Assembly (NCBI RefSeq): GCF_018128545.1
Contig: NZ_JAGSND010000003.1
Span: 248,001 to 312,000 of the forward strand
Reading direction: 5' to 3'
Length of the DNA: 64,000 nucleotides
DNA from: Sinanaerobacter chloroacetimidivorans
GTDB lineage: Bacteria > Bacillota > Clostridia > Peptostreptococcales > Anaerovoracaceae
Shown here piece after piece: positions 45,836-54,832 of this stretch (its first letter is position 1; each line of letters opens with the position of its first letter). The position numbers and the translations under genes were made by a program. The notes under the pieces are model-generated. The model had not been told where the DNA came from. It did not search any database and saw only the letters and a list, made by a program, of their open reading frames with translations.

Positions 45836-48800
45836 ATGATGAAAACGAAAAGAAGCTTAATGACGAAAATTTTATGTATGGTCGGAATTCCTGTAGTCGT
45901 TACCTATTGTATTGCAGCGGCCATCGCACTAACTGCCGTTAATCAGTCTGTCACAAAGCAGACAGAAAACGGACTTTCCGCGGAATCCCAGGCTGCTTCC
46001 CATGAGATAGCCGGAACCTTTCTTACGTATATGGAAATTGCGGATCAAATGGCGACGAACAGCCAGCTTCAGGCACTCTTTCAAAATACGGTACCGGGAA
46101 TCGTCATAACCGGTGCTCCGGGATTTGCCGAAGTGAAAAATTCACTGATCGCCGTACAGCAGACTGATTCTGAGAACATTATGGCTGCTTGGATTGTAGA
46201 CATGGATACCAGTCAGCTTACCCAGTCTGACGGATATCTGTCGGCTCCGGATTGGAATGCAACGAAGAGACCCTGGTACGAGCCTTTGCTTAAAAAACAG
46301 GGTGTGATTCTGACGGCCCCCTACGAAGACACTGCAACAAAGCTAATGGTTGTCAGTGCCATTGCTCCTGTTTATAAGGCCGGAACCAAGGAGCTCATCG
46401 GCGTAACGGGGATCGATTTCAGTATCGACAGTATCAACTCCATGCTAAAAGGCTATACGCTGGGAAAGACCGGTTTCTATATCCTTGCCAGCGGCGACGG
46501 GCAGGTTATTTATCATCCCAACGAGACCTATAAAAATGTGAATATATCCGAAACCGAGATGTCTGAAAATATTAAAACAGCCATTCTCGAAAAAACGGAG
46601 GGGAATATCCAATATACCAGTGACGGAAAGCAAAACCATGGATATCTTTCCCCGGTAGGTGAGACTGGATGGGTGGTTGTAACGGGCCTCCCCGAGAAAG
46701 AATTCAACAGCACGTATTTTGCCGTTCAAACCATTATTCTGCTGATCTTTGGTATTGCTCTGGTGATTATTTTATTACTGCTGGTCTTTACCTCATCCAA
46801 AATCGTCAAACCGATTAAAAAACTGGCCCTTGCCGCCGATCAACTGGCGTTGGGGGATGTGGAAGTGAATATCGACAACGTTAAGGATGTCAACGACGAA
46901 ATCGGTGAATTAACGTCTGCCTTTGGCAAAATGGCAGACAACATTAAGGCGCAGGCTTTGGCGGCAGACAAGATTGCTTCCGGGGATTTATCCCTTGAGG
47001 TCGTTCCCAGATCTGACAGGGACGTTCTTGCATTCAGCATGATTTCCGTTATTAAAACGCTTAGAAACCTGGTAGAAGAGGCAGAGGATCTGACTCGTGC
47101 GGCAGTGGACGGCAATCTTGACATGCGGGGAAATGCAGATCGCTTCCATGGGGGATATCAGGAAATTATCAGCGGGTATAACAATATCCTGGATGGCATT
47201 GTAAGCCCGCTGCGCACTGCTCTCCGATATATTCAGGAAATGGCTGACGGCGGTAATCTGGAGGTTTTGGAGAATCATTACAAAGGAGAATATGGAGTCC
47301 TCATCGATAACCTGAATATGGTTCGGGTGTCCCTATATACCTTGCTTGGAGAATCCCAAATGCTGACGAAGGCGGCAGAAAACGGAGATTTGTCGTATCG
47401 GGCAGATCTCAGCAAATTAAAAGGCGGCTATGCGGAAATCGTAAGCGGTATGAACGAAGCTCTGGATGCTGTAATTGGGCCGCTCCAAATAGCTGCAGAC
47501 TACATGGAAAAGATCGGAAAAGGTGAAATACCGGAACAAATTACCGACACTTATTATGGGGACTTTGATAGAATCAAGGAAAGCATTAACGGCAGTATCA
47601 GAGGATTGGGAGCACTGGTGGAAGGAAATGAAATTCTGTCCAGAATGAGCCTTAACGATTTTACCGGTAAGATTGACGGCAAGTATCTGGGAATCTATGA
47701 CGAGATCTCTCAGTCGATCAATACAGTTTCCTACACCATCAATCAGGTAATCTCCATTATTAATAATGTATCTGTCGGGAACCTCATCAATCTGGATCAG
47801 CTGAAAGAAACCGGTCAATACAGTGAAAAGGATACCCTGACCCCATCTCTGGCAATGATGATTGAAAATATCAAATTGCTGGTAGAGGAAACAAAGAAAC
47901 TGTCCAATGCAGCCGTAAAGGGAGAACTGCAAACCCGTGCGGATGTGGACAAATTCCGCGGTGAATATGCGGTGGCGGTACAAGGCATCAATGACACCTT
48001 GAACGCAGTGATTGACCCCATAGAAGAAGCCTCTTCCGTACTGAAGGAAATGGCAAAAGGCAATCTGAAGGCATCCATGACGGGTTCCTATCAGGGCGAG
48101 TTTGCCGTGCTGAAAGAATCCTTGAATGAAACCATTGAGAATATAGCAACCTATGTGAGTGAAATTGATATGGTATTATCCGAGATTGGAAACGGAAATC
48201 TGGAAATTTCCATCACAGCGGATTATAAGGGAGACTTTATCGAAATCAAAGACTCTCTCAATAACATTATCCTGACCTTAAATCAGGTTCTGGGAGATAT
48301 CAGCGACTCTGCGGAACAGGTTGCTTCCGGTGCCAGACAGGTTTCCGACGGAAGCCAGGCTTTATCCCAGGGCTCCACTGAGCAGGCCAGCTCCATCCAG
48401 CAGCTGACAGCCTCTATTGCAGAGATTGCTTCTCAGACGAAAGAAAATGCCGTCAAAGCAAATGAAGTATACCAGTTGGCACAGGGTGCAAAGGAAGGCG
48501 GTGCGAAAGGAAATGAAAGCATGAGAGAAATGCTTGCTTCCATGGCTGAAATCAACCAGTCCTCCGCAGATATCCAGAAGATCATCAAGGTTATAGATGA
48601 TATTGCCTTCCAGACCAACATCCTGGCCCTCAATGCAGCCGTGGAAGCTGCAAGAGCGGGCCAGCACGGAAAAGGCTTTGCCGTAGTTGCAGAGGAGGTC
48701 AGAAATTTGGCTGCCCGAAGTGCTGATGCAGCCAGAGAGACCACGGAACTCATCGAGGGATCCATCAGCAAGGTCCAAAATGGTACGAGAATTGCCAATG

Positions 48801-49171
48801 AGACAGCTGTAGCCCTGAAAGAAATAGCCGATGGCGCCGTTATATCTGCTTCCAAACTCAGTGAGATTTCCAATGCCTCCAACGAGCAGGCAACCGGAAT
48901 TTCTCAGATCAACATGGGAATAGAGCAGGTATCCGGAGTAACCCAAAATAACTCAGCAACAGCAGAGGAAAGCGCGGCTGCCAGTGAACAGCTGTCCAGC
49001 CAGGCTGAGCTTTTGAAAGAAATGGTGTCAAGGTTTAAATTAAGTAAGACTGTCAAAGCAATCGGAGCCAGAGAAATAAAGCTTTTAGGCAAGGGCGGGA
49101 AGACACCGGAATCCGCTCAGGCCACCGGCCCAAGAATCATGCTGGATTCCAACGAAATGGATAAATATTGA
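45836..49171 (+). CDS. Chemoreceptor with dCache sensor and multiple HAMP-like repeats
   Basis: The 1111-residue protein has membrane segments at about 12-33 and 295-318 around a double-Cache sensor with [27 protein letters not shown] and [11 protein letters not shown], features typical of dCache_1 domains. HAMP, HAMP-like repeats ([20 protein letters not shown] and others) and a signalling domain with tip [20 protein letters not shown] follow. It ends [10 protein letters not shown]. The start may be ATG 45836 or ATG 45839; both follow AGAGGTG, while an earlier ATG at 45821 has no ribosome binding site. It is a paralogue of the preceding gene with a divergent sensor. Confidence 0.95.
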   Translation: MMKTKRSLMTKILCMVGIPVVVTYCIAAAIALTAVNQSVTKQTENGLSAESQAASHEIAGTFLTYMEIADQMATNSQLQALFQNTVPGIVITGAPGFAEVKNSLIAVQQTDSENIMAAWIVDMDTSQLTQSDGYLSAPDWNATKRPWYEPLLKKQGVILTAPYEDTATKLMVVSAIAPVYKAGTKELIGVTGIDFSIDSINSMLKGYTLGKTGFYILASGDGQVIYHPNETYKNVNISETEMSENIKTAILEKTEGNIQYTSDGKQNHGYLSPVGETGWVVVTGLPEKEFNSTYFAVQTIILLIFGIALVIILLLLVFTSSKIVKPIKKLALAADQLALGDVEVNIDNVKDVNDEIGELTSAFGKMADNIKAQALAADKIASGDLSLEVVPRSDRDVLAFSMISVIKTLRNLVEEAEDLTRAAVDGNLDMRGNADRFHGGYQEIISGYNNILDGIVSPLRTALRYIQEMADGGNLEVLENHYKGEYGVLIDNLNMVRVSLYTLLGESQMLTKAAENGDLSYRADLSKLKGGYAEIVSGMNEALDAVIGPLQIAADYMEKIGKGEIPEQITDTYYGDFDRIKESINGSIRGLGALVEGNEILSRMSLNDFTGKIDGKYLGIYDEISQSINTVSYTINQVISIINNVSVGNLINLDQLKETGQYSEKDTLTPSLAMMIENIKLLVEETKKLSNAAVKGELQTRADVDKFRGEYAVAVQGINDTLNAVIDPIEEASSVLKEMAKGNLKASMTGSYQGEFAVLKESLNETIENIATYVSEIDMVLSEIGNGNLEISITADYKGDFIEIKDSLNNIILTLNQVLGDISDSAEQVASGARQVSDGSQALSQGSTEQASSIQQLTASIAEIASQTKENAVKANEVYQLAQGAKEGGAKGNESMREMLASMAEINQSSADIQKIIKVIDDIAFQTNILALNAAVEAARAGQHGKGFAVVAEEVRNLAARSADAARETTELIEGSISKVQNGTRIANETAVALKEIADGAVISASKLSEISNASNEQATGISQINMGIEQVSGVTQNNSATAEESAAASEQLSSQAELLKEMVSRFKLSKTVKAIGAREIKLLGKGGKTPESAQATGPRIMLDSNEMDKY

Positions 49172-49250
49172 TCTGAAACAGCCGTGTTTCGATAACCGGT
49201 AACTTTTCAATAATCGTCACATTCTAAAAAATATTCATAAATAAAAGTAT

Positions 49251-49289
49251 AAAATAGGGTTCTTACCGAAAAAAGTAAGGCCCTATTTT
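49251..49289 (+). terminator. Intrinsic terminator after third chemoreceptor
   Basis: AAAATAGGG with CCCTATTTT, extended inwards by CTTAC with GTAAG, forms a strong hairpin ending in T's. It can work in both directions. Confidence 0.85.
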
Positions 49290-49309
49290 CAATTTCTCAA
49301 TATTTCTTC

Positions 49310-49336
49310 TCAAGAAATTCGGAAAAAAACCGATAA
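49310..49336 (+). promoter_or_regulatory. Possible sigma-28-like promoter of split-signalling gene
   Basis: TCAA, 15 bases, ACCGATAA. The -10 box matches seven of eight bases; the -35 box is weak. It lies 58 bases before the start codon, the same distance as in the other chemoreceptor promoters. Confidence 0.5.
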
Positions 49337-49394
49337 CATATTTAGAATACTTTGTTGAGCAGAAAATCGTAATTCAGAAAGGTAGGTAGGGAAT

Positions 49395-50960
49395 ATGCAG
49401 ACAGGTGAAGCAATAAATACGGAACGAAAAACGAATTATGACGGACTAAAGACCAAAATACGGAATATAAAAGAGGGATCTTACGTAATCAAAGCAATCA
49501 TGGAAGAATATATGGATTCCATCAACCAAGTATTTGAAAAAATCAAATCGGTACAGGGGATTGCCAATAAAACCAATTTACTGGCCATCAATGCTTCTAT
49601 TGAAACCATACACGCATCTGATTTGCTTGCCAGTTTCGAAAAAATTGTGGCGAACAATCTGTTGATTCAGGCAAGGATCCTGGCGCAGATATTAGAATAC
49701 GATCCTGATTTCCTTTTTCAGGATGGAGTTAAATTTGCCAGAGAAACCGGCATTGAGGAATTCTATATAACCGATGACCAAGGTATCGTAAAATTTACCA
49801 ATATGCCTGCATGGAATAACGCAAAGCTGAATTCTGCAGAAGTTCTAAAAATTCTTCATGATCCGCAGCTGGAAATAGAATTGCCTGCTACCGGAAATGG
49901 CTTGGACAGCACGCATTTTAAAGTGGTAGCCATAGCCAGAAGGGATCAGCCCGGAGTGATACAAATCGGTGCCCATTTTATAAAGCCAAAGGGTCAATTG
50001 GCCATAGACGGCTTTGGAGTTGTTGCACAGGAAGCCAAACGGCTTGCAGATGTATCCAAGGTAATGTCCGCAAGAATTACCGGACTGACCAATGAGCTGT
50101 TTACTGAGATTACGAACTTGAAACAAAGCTATGATGAAGCAGAAAAAATCATTGAAAGTAATCTGGAAATTGCAGAGAGCGCAAAGCAGAACGAGTCATC
50201 CATGTCTCAGGAAGAGGCACTCCAATCTATGAAAGTCTGTCTGATCAATCTGGATAACGGACTGCGGGAAATACGCAAATACTTCAGAGGAATCCTTTCA
50301 CCGCTGACAGAACTCATCAATATTGCCAGACAAACAAATTTGCTTGGCGTCAGAGCTGCTATCGAAGCAGCACATTCTACTAATGACAAACAGGATTTTG
50401 ATAATTTGCTGAATGTACATATGGCAGTCGAAGCAAAGCTGGCAGCAACCTACATTGAGAGAAGACCCGACATGACCTGTGAAGAAATGGTTCCCTTTGC
50501 CGATTATATTGGGGTCGGTGAAATTTGGATTACGGATGCCAACGGAAAGGTCGAGCTGACCAATGTGGCCGGCGGAAAAGGATATGTCTTTATGAACGAA
50601 GGACAGACTGCTCCCTTCTATCGTCTGCTTGCGAGTCCAGAGCTGGTGGTGGCAATGCCGCCGGCATTGCGGGCGTTGGATAACAGAATTTTTAAATATG
50701 TAGGCGTGGGACGAAAAGGAAAGCCCGGTATTTTTCAAGTCGGCAACGTATCAAAGATGTATGGAGATAGTACCGCCGAGGGTTTTGCCGTAGTATCCAA
50801 ACAGATCAAAGATCTTGCGGAGCAGTCAAGAGAGATTGCTACGGAGATTGAAACCATGGTGGAGAGCATGGAATATAAGGCAGTAAAGGCTATCGAAACC
50901 ATGAAAACGGTGAACAAACACCGTCTGGAAACGGAGATGTATTGGAGCGAGTTGAAATAA
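49395..50960 (+). CDS. Soluble tandem MCP-like protein with sensor domains inserted in both signalling tips
   Basis: The 521-residue protein has no membrane segment or signal peptide. Two homologous modules follow each other. Each begins with the rising helix of a chemoreceptor signalling tip (IANKTNLLAINASIE, 56-70; IARQTNLLGVRAAIEAAH, 310-327). Where the canonical tip continues directly, each has an insert of about 125 residues (76-203; 333-458). Each then resumes the return helix (GFGVVAQEAKRLADVS, 206-221; GFAVVSKQIKDLAEQS, 463-478). The inserts match each other (EEFYITDDQGIVKFTN with GEIWITDANGKVELTN; QPGVIQIG with KPGIFQVG) and resemble Cache/PAS sensors. It lies just after three chemoreceptors. 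A role as a cytoplasmic modulator of receptor arrays or CheA is inferred. Confidence 0.88.
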   Translation: MQTGEAINTERKTNYDGLKTKIRNIKEGSYVIKAIMEEYMDSINQVFEKIKSVQGIANKTNLLAINASIETIHASDLLASFEKIVANNLLIQARILAQILEYDPDFLFQDGVKFARETGIEEFYITDDQGIVKFTNMPAWNNAKLNSAEVLKILHDPQLEIELPATGNGLDSTHFKVVAIARRDQPGVIQIGAHFIKPKGQLAIDGFGVVAQEAKRLADVSKVMSARITGLTNELFTEITNLKQSYDEAEKIIESNLEIAESAKQNESSMSQEEALQSMKVCLINLDNGLREIRKYFRGILSPLTELINIARQTNLLGVRAAIEAAHSTNDKQDFDNLLNVHMAVEAKLAATYIERRPDMTCEEMVPFADYIGVGEIWITDANGKVELTNVAGGKGYVFMNEGQTAPFYRLLASPELVVAMPPALRALDNRIFKYVGVGRKGKPGIFQVGNVSKMYGDSTAEGFAVVSKQIKDLAEQSREIATEIETMVESMEYKAVKAIETMKTVNKHRLETEMYWSELK

Positions 50961-51033
50961 TTTTTTTTCCATAAAATTGGGACTAGTTACAAAACAGTAT
51001 CGTAAAAAAAGGGTAAAAAACAATATCTACTTC

Positions 51034-51096
51034 GTTATAAAAAGAGCTTTTACGGTTATAAAAAGGGCTGTCACGGTTATAAAAAGGGCTTTCACA
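51034..51096 (+). repeat. Three tandem 21-bp repeats
   Basis: Three 21-base units with consensus GTTATAAAAAGGGCTTTCACG (units start at 51034, 51055, 51076) differ at a few positions. The third unit is the left arm of the terminator at 51081-51138. They lie between convergent genes. A frame through them encodes VIKRAFT repeats but has no sign of being a gene. Confidence 0.85.
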
Positions 51097-51138
51097 AAAC
51101 AGATTTTCCTTACTTTATCTGTTTCGGAAGCCCTTTTT
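51081..51138. terminator. Bidirectional terminator between split-MCP and ABC-F genes
   Basis: AAAAAGGGCTTTC pairs with GGAAGCCCTTTTT, and inside it AAACAGAT pairs with ATCTGTTT, leaving a small loop. A-runs and T-runs on both sides suit termination of both convergent genes. Confidence 0.8.
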
Positions 51139-51188
51139 CATTTTGAATATATGCTGCATCTGTGACAACATTTAGGAGTTACAGAGCA

Positions 51189-52742
51189 CTAGATTATTTT
51201 AAGGGTCCAATCTTCTACATTCCATACATCAGTAATCCAATCTCTATAAAATTCCGGTTCATGGCAGACAAGAAGGATGGTTCCTTTAAAGGCAATCAAA
51301 GCCCGCTTCAACTCCTCTTTTGCTTCCACGTCAAGATGATTGGTCGGTTCGTCGAGAATCAGCCAGTTGGAATCACGCTGCATCAGCTTGCAAAGACGTA
51401 CCTTGGCATTTTCTCCGCCGCTGAGGACCTTCATCTGACTTGTGATATGCTCGTTGGTAAGCCCGCATTTTGCCAGGGCGGCGCGTACCTCAGCATTGGT
51501 ATAGGACGGGAATTCACGCCATACGGATTCTAAAGCTGTTTCTGAGTTGTCCCTGTCTGCCTCCTGTTCAAAATATCCTGGCTGGAGAAAATCTCCCAAC
51601 TCTATTTTACCGTCTATAGGCTCGATTTTTCCCAGAATGGTTTTCAATAAGGTGGTTTTCCCCAGACCGTTGGTTCCTACAACAGCAATTTTCTGCCCTC
51701 TTTCCAAAGTAAAGCTTACAGATTTTGTAAGAGGCTCCCCGTAGCCCAGCGTGACCTCTTTGCCTTCCACGATAAACCGGCTGGGGGTTCTGGCATCACG
51801 GAATTCAAAGGATGGCTTTGGTTTTTCCCTTGGACGCTCCAGAACTTCCATTTTATCCAGCATTTTCTGCCTGCTGTTTGCCATACCTCTCGTAGCAACC
51901 CTGGCTTTGTTCCTGGCGATGAAGTCCTCCATCCGTTCAATTTCCTGCTGCTGTTTTTCATAGGCCTTCAATTCCTGGTTTTTCTTTACAGCATACATTT
52001 GCATGAATTTCTCATAATTGCCGGAATATCGGGTCAGCTCCCCGTCGTTCACGTGATAGATAACATTGACTACGGAATTCAGGAATTCCATGTCATGGGA
52101 AACGAGAATAAAGCTATTTTCATATTCCTGCAGATATCTGGTGAGCCACTCGATATGTTCTGCATCCAGATAGTTGGTAGGCTCATCCAATATCAAGATG
52201 GATGGGTCGGCAAGCAGAAGCTTCGTAAGCAGGACCTTGGTTCTCTGTCCGCCGCTTAAATCGGAAACGTCCTTGTCCAGTCCAATGCTGCCAAGGCCTA
52301 GTCCATTTGCCACTTCTTCAATTTTAGTATCCAGGGTATAAAATCCGCTATGCTCTAATATGAGCTGGATTTCCCCTGCTTCCTCCATTAAATCATCTAT
52401 GCCTTCTTCTGCGGTGGCCATGGCTTCATAGATAGAGAGCATTTCCTGTTCCAAATCGAACATATGCTGAAATGCTTCTCTCAGGACTTCTCGGATCGTC
52501 ATTCCCTTTTTCAGGGAAGAATGCTGATCCAAATATCCCACTGTAGCTCGTTTTGACCACTCAATACGGCCCTCATCCGGTGCCAGCTGTCCTGTAATAA
52601 TATTTAAAAAAGTGGATTTTCCTTCCCCATTCGCTCCGATAAGACCAACGTGCTCACCTTTCAGAAGGCGGAAGGAGGCATCCTCCAGAATTCGCCTTGC
52701 ACCAAAGCCATGGGTTACGTTCTCTACGACTAATAAACTCAT
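51189..52742 (-). CDS. ABC-F family ATPase
   Basis: The 517-residue protein has two ABC domains and no membrane segments. The first has Walker A GANGEGKST and signature LSGGQRTKVLL with ILILDEPTNYLD; the second has Walker A GTNGLGKTT, signature LSGGENAKVRL and WLILDEPTNHLD. A charged helical linker (about 235-310) joins them, as in ABC-F proteins, which act on the ribosome during translation or give protection from antibiotics. Which subfamily it belongs to cannot be decided here. CAGGAGAT precedes the ATG. Confidence 0.94.
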   Translation of the reverse strand: MSLLVVENVTHGFGARRILEDASFRLLKGEHVGLIGANGEGKSTFLNIITGQLAPDEGRIEWSKRATVGYLDQHSSLKKGMTIREVLREAFQHMFDLEQEMLSIYEAMATAEEGIDDLMEEAGEIQLILEHSGFYTLDTKIEEVANGLGLGSIGLDKDVSDLSGGQRTKVLLTKLLLADPSILILDEPTNYLDAEHIEWLTRYLQEYENSFILVSHDMEFLNSVVNVIYHVNDGELTRYSGNYEKFMQMYAVKKNQELKAYEKQQQEIERMEDFIARNKARVATRGMANSRQKMLDKMEVLERPREKPKPSFEFRDARTPSRFIVEGKEVTLGYGEPLTKSVSFTLERGQKIAVVGTNGLGKTTLLKTILGKIEPIDGKIELGDFLQPGYFEQEADRDNSETALESVWREFPSYTNAEVRAALAKCGLTNEHITSQMKVLSGGENAKVRLCKLMQRDSNWLILDEPTNHLDVEAKEELKRALIAFKGTILLVCHEPEFYRDWITDVWNVEDWTLKII

Positions 52743-52803
52743 TTTTATCTCCTGTAATTGAAAAATACCTCATTATTCTATCTTTTATTCCGTTGCCTGT
52801 CAA

Positions 52804-52840
52804 CAAAGGTTTCCGCTTGACGCAAAGGTTTCGGCTTGAC
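52804..52840 (+). repeat. Two direct 18-bp repeats overlapping a promoter
   Basis: CAAAGGTTTCCGCTTGAC (52804-52821) and CAAAGGTTTCGGCTTGAC (52823-52840) differ at one base and are 19 bases apart. The second contains most of the -35 box of the promoter at 52836. The arrangement suits a regulator binding as a tandem dimer, or a local duplication of a -35 region. Confidence 0.75.
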
Positions 52841-52864
52841 TTTATGCGAAGTCTGCAATATTCT
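52836..52864 (+). promoter_or_regulatory. Sigma-A promoter of AEC transporter gene
   Basis: TTGACT, 17 bases, TATTCT lies 41 bases before the ATG. Five of six and four of six bases match the vegetative consensus. Its -35 box sits in the direct repeat. Confidence 0.65.
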
Positions 52865-52904
52865 AAATAGAGTATGTTCAAATTAGCACCGGGGGTATTT
52901 CAGG

Positions 52905-53846
52905 ATGTTCATGATTTTTATTAATATATTAAGCGTATTCAGCATCACTCTGATAGGATTTGTTGCAAATAAAATAAAATGGCTGCCTCTGGAATCAAGT
53001 AAATATTTATCGCAAATCTTAGTGAATATTTCCAGCCCCTGTCTGGTGATTTATTCCATGAGCCAGCAGGACTTAACTTCCGATTCCCTTGCTTCCGTTA
53101 AACAGGTCATGTTGCTGATGCTGCTGATGCTTGTAGCAGGCAGTATCCTTTCTGTTCCTATCGTCAAGATTATGAAGGTTGAAAAAAATGACCAGGGTGT
53201 CTACCGGACATTGCTGGCCCTAACCAATAACGGATTTATGGGGTATCCGTTAGCTCTGGCTGTCTTTGGGCAAGCTGGATTGTTTCTTATGATCGTTGCC
53301 AATGCTATCTTTTGTATTTATTTGTATTCCGTCGGTTTGCTGCTGATGCTGTATGACAGAGAAGAAAAAATGAACGCGAAGGATACATTGAAATCCATCT
53401 TTTCCATCCCTGTTATTTCCTGTGTGATCGGTCTCTTGATTTTTATTTTCGGTATAGAGTTTTCACCAGTTTTGGAGAACTTTCTGAATACGGTAGGATC
53501 TATGACGATACCGCTTTCCATGCTTATCATCGGCATTCAGCTTGCAGGGAGCAGTATTCGGGAGGTTTTACAGAACAGAAAGCTGTTCCTGGCGACTATC
53601 CTGAAGCTGACGGTTATGCCCGGGATATTATTTTTGATCTTTATGAGTTTTCATTTTATTCCACTCGTGTTTTGTGTGGTCGTCTTTGCCATGGCGATGC
53701 CTTCTGCGGCGGTTATTGTGGTGCTTGCCGATATCCATGGGGCCAATAGCAGACTTGCAGCGGAGGGAGTATTTTTAACGACGCTGTTTTCGCTGATCAG
53801 CATTCCGTTTATTGCCATTCTTCTTACCATGTACCTGGCCGGGTAA
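52905..53846 (+). CDS. AEC family transporter (auxin efflux carrier type)
   Basis: The 313-residue protein has about ten membrane segments, with the family pattern of two five-helix halves; motifs include ITLIGFVANKIKWLP at the start, TNNGFMGYPLALAVFG in the first half and FAMAMPSAAVIVVLADIHGA in the second. Members export or import organic acids such as malate or other anions. The substrate cannot be told here. No ribosome binding site is strong (GGGGG seven to eleven bases before the ATG). Confidence 0.9.
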   Translation: MFMIFINILSVFSITLIGFVANKIKWLPLESSKYLSQILVNISSPCLVIYSMSQQDLTSDSLASVKQVMLLMLLMLVAGSILSVPIVKIMKVEKNDQGVYRTLLALTNNGFMGYPLALAVFGQAGLFLMIVANAIFCIYLYSVGLLLMLYDREEKMNAKDTLKSIFSIPVISCVIGLLIFIFGIEFSPVLENFLNTVGSMTIPLSMLIIGIQLAGSSIREVLQNRKLFLATILKLTVMPGILFLIFMSFHFIPLVFCVVVFAMAMPSAAVIVVLADIHGANSRLAAEGVFLTTLFSLISIPFIAILLTMYLAG

Positions 53847-53893
53847 AGTAAAAAATAAAAAAAAAATTATGGAAAATAATTACATATTTATAA

Positions 53894-53922
53894 TTGACAA
53901 ATTATAACAATTATAGTATTAT
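53894..53922 (+). promoter_or_regulatory. Sigma-A promoter of ydbC-like gene
   Basis: TTGACA, 17 bases, TATTAT: six of six and five of six bases match. It lies about 80 bases before the start codon in an AT-rich gap. Confidence 0.8.
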
Positions 53923-54000
53923 TAACCTACAAGGCATTGGATCGGTTTCGGCCGGCTAAAAGGGGTGTTTTGAATAGATGAAACAGAAAGGAAAGAAATT

Positions 54001-54240
54001 ATGGCAGTGAAAGAAAAGGATAAAGAGATTACATTTGAAGTAGTTGAGCACATCGGTGTTATTGCGGTAAACACCACAGGGTGGAAGAAAGAATTGAACT
54101 ACGTTTCCTGGAACGGCAATGCTCCGAAGTATGACATCCGGGATTGGGACGAGGAGCATGCGCATATGAGTAAAGGCGTCACTTTCACCAAAGAGGAGAC
54201 AAAAACTTTGTACGAGCTTTTAGGCGGCCTGGAACTTTAA
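54001..54240 (+). CDS. YdbC-family PC4-like nucleic-acid-binding protein
   Basis: The 79-residue protein matches the YdbC/PC4-like family: ITFEVVEHIGVIAVNTTGWK, ELNYVSWNGNAPKYDIRDWD and GVTFTKEETKTLYELL. Family structures bind single-stranded DNA as dimers and resemble the transcription coactivator PC4. It is a single gene with its own promoter. GAAAGGAAAG precedes the ATG. Confidence 0.92.
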   Translation: MAVKEKDKEITFEVVEHIGVIAVNTTGWKKELNYVSWNGNAPKYDIRDWDEEHAHMSKGVTFTKEETKTLYELLGGLEL

Positions 54241-54271
54241 ACTAAAAACACAGATAGATGAAAAGGTGCTC

Positions 54272-54365
54272 AAAAAATGCACCCTCTCGTATATTCCTCA
54301 GGAACACGGCCGCTGCAGCTTGTATAAGCTCCAACGGTACCTGCAGGTACATACAAGAGGGTGCA
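54272..54365 (-). terminator. Large branched terminator of the paaK-ACT operon
   Basis: TGCACCCTCT and AGAGGGTGCA (extended by GTAT/ATAC after one mismatch) enclose three small hairpins: TTCC-TCA-GGAA, AGCTT-GTAT-AAGCT and GTACC-TGCA-GGTAC. On the minus strand the outer stem is followed by six T's, so it should end the minus-strand operon. Such internal branching is unusual for a terminator. Confidence 0.7.
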
Positions 54366-54435
54366 TGATTCCATATTTTAACTGTATTTCGCTGTTCCTT
54401 GTCAGAGGATTCTATAAAAACCCCTGAAATCTTGT

Positions 54436-54816
54436 CTATGGTAATATCTCAAGGGCCTTTTCAGGATTACTGACTTTCAGGATCAACCTGGCTTTTCCCC
54501 CATTGGAATAGCCGTACATATAGGAAAGGTTGATTCCAGCGCCGGTTAGACCTTCCAGGATTTTATGCAGGGATCCCGGTATGTCCGGAGCCTCAATGCA
54601 GATGACGTCGGTAATTTTAACGGAGAAATCATTTTCTTTCAAGACGGAAGCCGCTTTTTCAATATCGCTTACAATCATTCGCAAGACACCATATTCCGCA
54701 GTTTCTGCAATACTTAAGGCTGAGATATTGATGTCGTTCTGATAAAGGATATCCGTTACCTCCTCCAGTCTGCCCAGCTCATTCTGCAGAAAAACAGATA
54801 GTTGTTTGATAACCAT
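54436..54816 (-). CDS. Tandem ACT-domain protein
   Basis: The 126-residue protein is two ACT domains: QLSVFLQNELGRLEEVTDIL (about 5-24) and CIEAPDIPGSLHKILEGLTG (about 73-92). ACT domains bind amino acids. This form commonly sits beside phenylacetate-CoA ligase genes in Clostridia, as here, 16 bases downstream of paaK. It probably senses an aromatic amino acid and adjusts the ligase or its operon; this is inferred. Confidence 0.92.
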   Translation of the reverse strand: MVIKQLSVFLQNELGRLEEVTDILYQNDINISALSIAETAEYGVLRMIVSDIEKAASVLKENDFSVKITDVICIEAPDIPGSLHKILEGLTGAGINLSYMYGYSNGGKARLILKVSNPEKALEILP

Positions 54817-54832
54817 TCCATTCCCATCCTTT

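Noticed and set aside
51034-51096. CRISPR-like repeats
   Set aside because: The three units are directly adjacent with no spacers and no cas genes are present.
50977-51165. Open frame with three VIKRAFT repeats
   Set aside because: It is produced by the 21-bp repeats before the terminator, has no ribosome binding site and crosses the terminator hairpin.
54278-54365. tRNA-like cloverleaf
   Set aside because: Arms and loops do not fit a tRNA: no T-loop or anticodon arm pattern, and the outer stem ends in a T-run on the minus strand.
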